From: Solibacillus sp040274725
GTDB taxonomy: Bacteria > Bacillota > Bacilli > Bacillales_A > Planococcaceae
DNA length: 64,000 nt
Assembly: GCA_040274725.1 (NCBI GenBank)
Contig: JBEMAQ010000011.1
Location: 1 to 64,000 of the forward strand
Direction: 5' to 3'
Position 1 is the first letter of the stretch, and each line of letters starts with the position of its first letter. Below the pieces are notes generated by a model, which did not search any database, was not told where the DNA came from, and saw nothing but the letters and a program-made list of their open reading frames with translations. Positions 61,107-64,000 of the stretch are shown here, in pieces. A program made the position numbers and the translations under genes.

Positions 61107-61796
61107 TTAGTTATTGAACAGAAAGCCGCCCCCACGAATCGTTAAAATGAAGCGTGGATTTGTCACATCTGCTTCGATTTTTTTTCGGATATTACTAATG
61201 TGAACGTTGATTGTTCGCGTATCACCGATGCTATTATTTCCCCAAATTTTTGTATAGAGGTCAGTAGGGCTCCATATTTTATTTGGGTTTTGTGCAAGGA
61301 ATAGAAATAAACGATATTCTTTAGCGGAGAATAACACTTCCTTATCCCGTAAAAAAACTTTTTGATTTCGTTCATCTATTTTTAATTGGTCCAATTCAAG
61401 CAAAGGTAATGTCTGTGTACTATAGGAGAAATGTAAATTAACGTGATGATAAATAGGAGCTCGCCGCAAATTTGAACGAATCCGTGCAAGTAATTCATCT
61501 AGTTTAAATGGCTTCACTACATAATCATCACCACCAGCATCTAAGCCTTCAATCATGTCTTTAGCGTCGTTCTTGCAGCTAATAAAAATAATCGGGACGT
61601 TCGAAATTTTTCGTATTTCTCGACACGTTTGTATTAAATTAAGCAGGACGAGATGTGGATGCTCTTTCTCGAATTGTAAAAGGCCTTCAAAGTTGTCCTG
61701 AGCGAATATTGTTTTAAAACCGTTTCTCGTTAAAAAAGGGTCTAATAGCTCAAAAATTTTTGGATCATCTTCTATAATTAAAATTTTTTGAGTCAT
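61107..61796 (-). CDS. OmpR-type response regulator without phosphoacceptor Asp
   Basis: 229 residues. A receiver domain (ILIIEDDPKI; Lys95 in DDYVVKPFKLDEL) is followed by an OmpR/PhoB winged helix (about 132-228: FSAKEYRLFLFLAQNP, TRTINVHISNIRKKIE, ILTIRGGGF). The acidic pocket Asp10-Asp11 and the Ser of FISCK remain, but the strand-3 end reads HLVLLNLIQTCREIRKI: Asn53 replaces the phospho-Asp and about eight residues of the usual LPxxDG loop are gone. No histidine kinase adjoins it. It probably acts without phosphorylation. The DNA shows a clean frame here. Confidence 0.85.
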   Translation of the reverse strand: MTQKILIIEDDPKIFELLDPFLTRNGFKTIFAQDNFEGLLQFEKEHPHLVLLNLIQTCREIRKISNVPIIFISCKNDAKDMIEGLDAGGDDYVVKPFKLDELLARIRSNLRRAPIYHHVNLHFSYSTQTLPLLELDQLKIDERNQKVFLRDKEVLFSAKEYRLFLFLAQNPNKIWSPTDLYTKIWGNNSIGDTRTINVHISNIRKKIEADVTNPRFILTIRGGGFLFNN

Positions 61797-62025
61797 ACAT
61801 ATCCACCTTTCTAAAATGAAATTACTACAAATTATTATATATTAAAATGAGATTTTTTGTAATATTAACAGGTATTTTTGATTGATTTCATTTTGGTTTC
61901 CTTTTTTATTTGTTTTTATTTAGTTATAAAGATCTAATTTGATTTGGCAGAGAGACGACAAAAAGAAAAGATTCATCAAAATAAAGTAAGTGAAATAAAT
62001 TCTCATTTAGTTTGGGGAATTGAAA

Positions 62026-62220
62026 ATGCTTTCAAACGAGAAAAAACAGTATTTTAAGAGACTTCATGGTACAGAAACTGTTAAAAGAATAATTTTAGCT
62101 AATTATTTAATTAAAATCATTCTAAACTATTTGCAACTATTTTGTGTTTCGGGTAAGATGATGTATGACAATAAATTAGCTACGGGCATTCCGAGCAATG
62201 AACTTATGGAGGGTATCTAA
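62026..62220 (+). CDS. Small ORF in the sufC leader, doubtful
   Basis: 64 codons starting at ATG with GGGG 8 nt upstream; its TAA abuts the sufC ATG. Residues near the end (KMMYDNKLATGIPSNELMEG) have coding-like composition; the front is Lys/Ile/Leu-rich and could be chance in AT-rich DNA. If translated, it would couple to sufC. No family recognised. Confidence 0.3.
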   Translation: MLSNEKKQYFKRLHGTETVKRIILANYLIKIILNYLQLFCVSGKMMYDNKLATGIPSNELMEGI

Positions 62221-63003
62221 ATGGCAACTTTAGAAATTAAAGATCTTCACGTTGAAATCGACGGTAAAGAGATTTTAAAAGGTTTAAACCTTACTATTAA
62301 CACAAACGAAGTACACGCAATCATGGGTCCAAACGGTACTGGTAAATCTACACTAGCATCAGCAATCATGGGTCACCCTAAATACGAAGTAACACAAGGT
62401 GAAGTGTTAATCGATGGCGAAAATGTATTAGAAATGGAAGTAGATGAGCGCGCGAAAGCAGGTCTTTTCCTAGCGATGCAATACCCATCTGAAATCGCAG
62501 GCGTAACAAACGCAGACTTTTTACGTTCAGCAATTAATGCTCGTCGCGAAGAAGGCGATGAAATTTCATTAATGAAATTCATCCGTGAATTAGATAAAAC
62601 AATGGAATTTTTAGAAATGCCAGAAGAAATGGGTCAACGTTACTTAAACGAAGGCTTCTCTGGTGGTGAGAAAAAACGTAACGAAATTCTACAAATGATG
62701 ATGATCAAACCAACTTTCGGTATTTTAGACGAAATCGACTCAGGTTTAGATATCGACGCACTTAAAGTTGTTTCTAAAGGAATTAACCAAATGCGCGGCG
62801 AAGGCTTCGGCTGCTTAATGATCACTCACTACCAACGCTTACTTAACTACATCACACCGGATCACGTACACGTAATGATGCAAGGTCGCGTAGTTAAATC
62901 TGGTGGTGCAGAGCTTGCACAACGTTTAGAAGCAGAAGGTTACGAGTGGGTTAAAGCTGAGTTAGGCATCGAAGACACAGACGCAGTAACTGAAGAAGCA
63001 TAA
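62221..63003 (+). CDS. sufC: Fe-S cluster assembly ATPase
   Basis: 260 residues, ABC-type ATPase without membrane partner. Walker A GPNGTGKST, signature FSGGEKKRNEILQMM, Walker B FGILDEIDSGLDIDAL. With SufB and SufD it forms the scaffold on which clusters are built. Codon use is highly biased (many GAA/GCA/ATC), as expected of a strongly expressed gene. GGAGGG site just upstream. Confidence 0.96.
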   Translation: MATLEIKDLHVEIDGKEILKGLNLTINTNEVHAIMGPNGTGKSTLASAIMGHPKYEVTQGEVLIDGENVLEMEVDERAKAGLFLAMQYPSEIAGVTNADFLRSAINARREEGDEISLMKFIRELDKTMEFLEMPEEMGQRYLNEGFSGGEKKRNEILQMMMIKPTFGILDEIDSGLDIDALKVVSKGINQMRGEGFGCLMITHYQRLLNYITPDHVHVMMQGRVVKSGGAELAQRLEAEGYEWVKAELGIEDTDAVTEEA

Positions 63004-63021
63004 TTAAGGAGGACGAATGAG

Positions 63022-64000
63022 ATGACGGTTGAAACTAAATTAGCGTTATCAGCACAAGAAGTACGCTCGTTCTCTGAAAAAAACAATGAACCAGCAGCAT
63101 TCGCTGATTTCCGCGTGAAGGCACTTGAACAAGCTGAAGAGCTTGCGATGCCGAAACCAGATCGTACTAATATTACAAAATGGAACTTCTTAGATTTCCC
63201 TGTTCACACAGTGGAAAGCGAAGTATACGCTTCATTAGAAGAGTTACCAGCAGAAGTAAAGGCTGTTATTGATACAGAAGGTCAAGAAACGCTTTATATC
63301 CAACGCAATAACACACCAGCATTTATTCAAGTTTCACAAGAGCTGACAAATAAAGGTGTCATCGTAACAGATATCCAAACAGCAATTCGTGAGCATGCGG
63401 ACCTTGTGGAAAAATACTTCATGACAACAGCTGTCAAAGTGGACGAGCAAAAATTAACAGCTTACCACGCAGCACTTGTTAATGGTGGTGTATTCGTTTA
63501 TGTACCACGTAATGTCATCGTTGAAGCGCCACTTCAAGTTGTATTTGTACACGACAACGAGGAAGCGTCATTATTCAACCACGTATTACTAGTGGCAGAA
63601 GAATCTTCAGCGGTAACATATGTTGAAACATACATTTCAACGGTTGCAGCAGCAAAAGGTCAAATTAACGTTGTCACAGAAGTCATCGCAAAAGACAATG
63701 CACAAGTAACATTCGGTGCAGTTGATGCATTAACAGTTGGCTTTACAGCTTATGTAAACCGTCGTGGTCACGCGCTGCGCGATGCAAAAATCGACTGGGC
63801 ATTAGGCTTAATGACAGATTCAGATACAATTTATGAAAATACAACAAACTTAATCGGTGATAACTCAACATCTGATTTCAAGATGGTAACAGTCGGTCGC
63901 GGTGAGCAAAAACTAAACTTCACAACACTTATTCGTCAATGGGGTAAAAACACTGATGGTCAAATCCTAAAGCATGGTGTAATGAAGGAATCGGCACAAT
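63022..64000 (+). CDS. sufD: Fe-S cluster assembly protein SufD, 5' part
   Basis: The frame opens at ATG 63022 (AAGGAGG site, 18 nt after sufC) and is still open at the window edge, giving about 326 of the usual 430-435 residues. EVRSFSEKNNEPAAFADFRV, PDRTNITKWNFLDFPV and the beta-helix repeat region (VIVEAPLQVVFV, ENTTNLIGDNSTSDFK) identify SufD. The rest of the suf operon should lie to the right. Confidence 0.93.
   Translation, partial: MTVETKLALSAQEVRSFSEKNNEPAAFADFRVKALEQAEELAMPKPDRTNITKWNFLDFPVHTVESEVYASLEELPAEVKAVIDTEGQETLYIQRNNTPAFIQVSQELTNKGVIVTDIQTAIREHADLVEKYFMTTAVKVDEQKLTAYHAALVNGGVFVYVPRNVIVEAPLQVVFVHDNEEASLFNHVLLVAEESSAVTYVETYISTVAAAKGQINVVTEVIAKDNAQVTFGAVDALTVGFTAYVNRRGHALRDAKIDWALGLMTDSDTIYENTTNLIGDNSTSDFKMVTVGRGEQKLNFTTLIRQWGKNTDGQILKHGVMKESAQ

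Overview
This window reads as a chromosomal segment of a low-GC, endospore-lineage Firmicute of the order Bacillales, most like the Lysinibacillus/Solibacillus/Kurthia side of the family Caryophanaceae (Planococcaceae). The support is: strong purine-rich ribosome binding sites, many intrinsic terminators, an S-box riboswitch, a FadR-type operator, a GltC/gltAB divergon, and a gene order (fadN-fadA-fadE, yusI, gcvH, yusF, yusE, metN-metP-metQ) that closely follows Bacillus subtilis. The genus is an inference. I see no prophage, transposase, integrase or CRISPR array; the window is mostly housekeeping and metabolic DNA with a few accessory islands.

Region by region. 1-285: end of a tRNA cluster (Ser, initiator Met, Ile) and its terminator. 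289-6620: an EndoQ-like PHP nuclease, an internally deleted 3-hydroxyacyl-CoA dehydrogenase, a membrane transglutaminase, a decayed chemoreceptor tail and an intact chemoreceptor. 6839-8062: diaminopropionate ammonia-lyase. 8104-12747: a Fur-box-preceded iron-complex ABC transporter (ATPase, permease, lipoprotein) divergent from a tandem pair of paralogous proteins of unknown function. 12864-15083: AIM24-family protein, a small membrane protein and two tandem flavin/PLP-oxidase-fold proteins. 15190-21533: a dCache-type chemoreceptor and a ferric/organic-ion ABC transporter. 21729-23646: an XRE regulator coupled to a small membrane protein, and another membrane protein. 23663-26470: dispersed repeat, a promoter with a perfect 30-nt operator-like palindrome, and two CNNM/CorC-type transporters whose ribosome sites are held in matching hairpins. 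26514-41497: mixed genes, including an ADP-ribosylglycohydrolase, MFS exporter, SstT, a D-aspartate-ligase-like ATP-grasp enzyme, OsmC, UbiB-like kinase, a solitary histidine ammonia-lyase, a FEN-type exonuclease, a C39-like peptidase and a thioredoxin.

41795-53946 is the fatty-acid beta-oxidation operon (with FadR site), interrupted relative to B. subtilis by an opposite-strand gene fusing a dihydroorotate-dehydrogenase-like barrel to a duplicated membrane domain, then yusI, gcvH, a Toprim protein and a thioredoxin, then an SAM riboswitch and the methionine importer. 53950-60981 holds gltC and gltAB (glutamate synthase). 61107-61796 is an orphan response regulator lacking its phosphoacceptor aspartate. 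62221-64000 begins the suf iron-sulfur assembly operon (sufC, partial sufD).

Best candidates for something undescribed: the Fur-linked paralogous pair at 11519-12747; the barrel-membrane fusion with repeated HDR motifs at 47372-49180; the hairpin with an ATG-TAA start-stop loop and the twin palindromes before the CNNM genes; and a hairpin repeat found at both 20360-20410 and 28173-28222.
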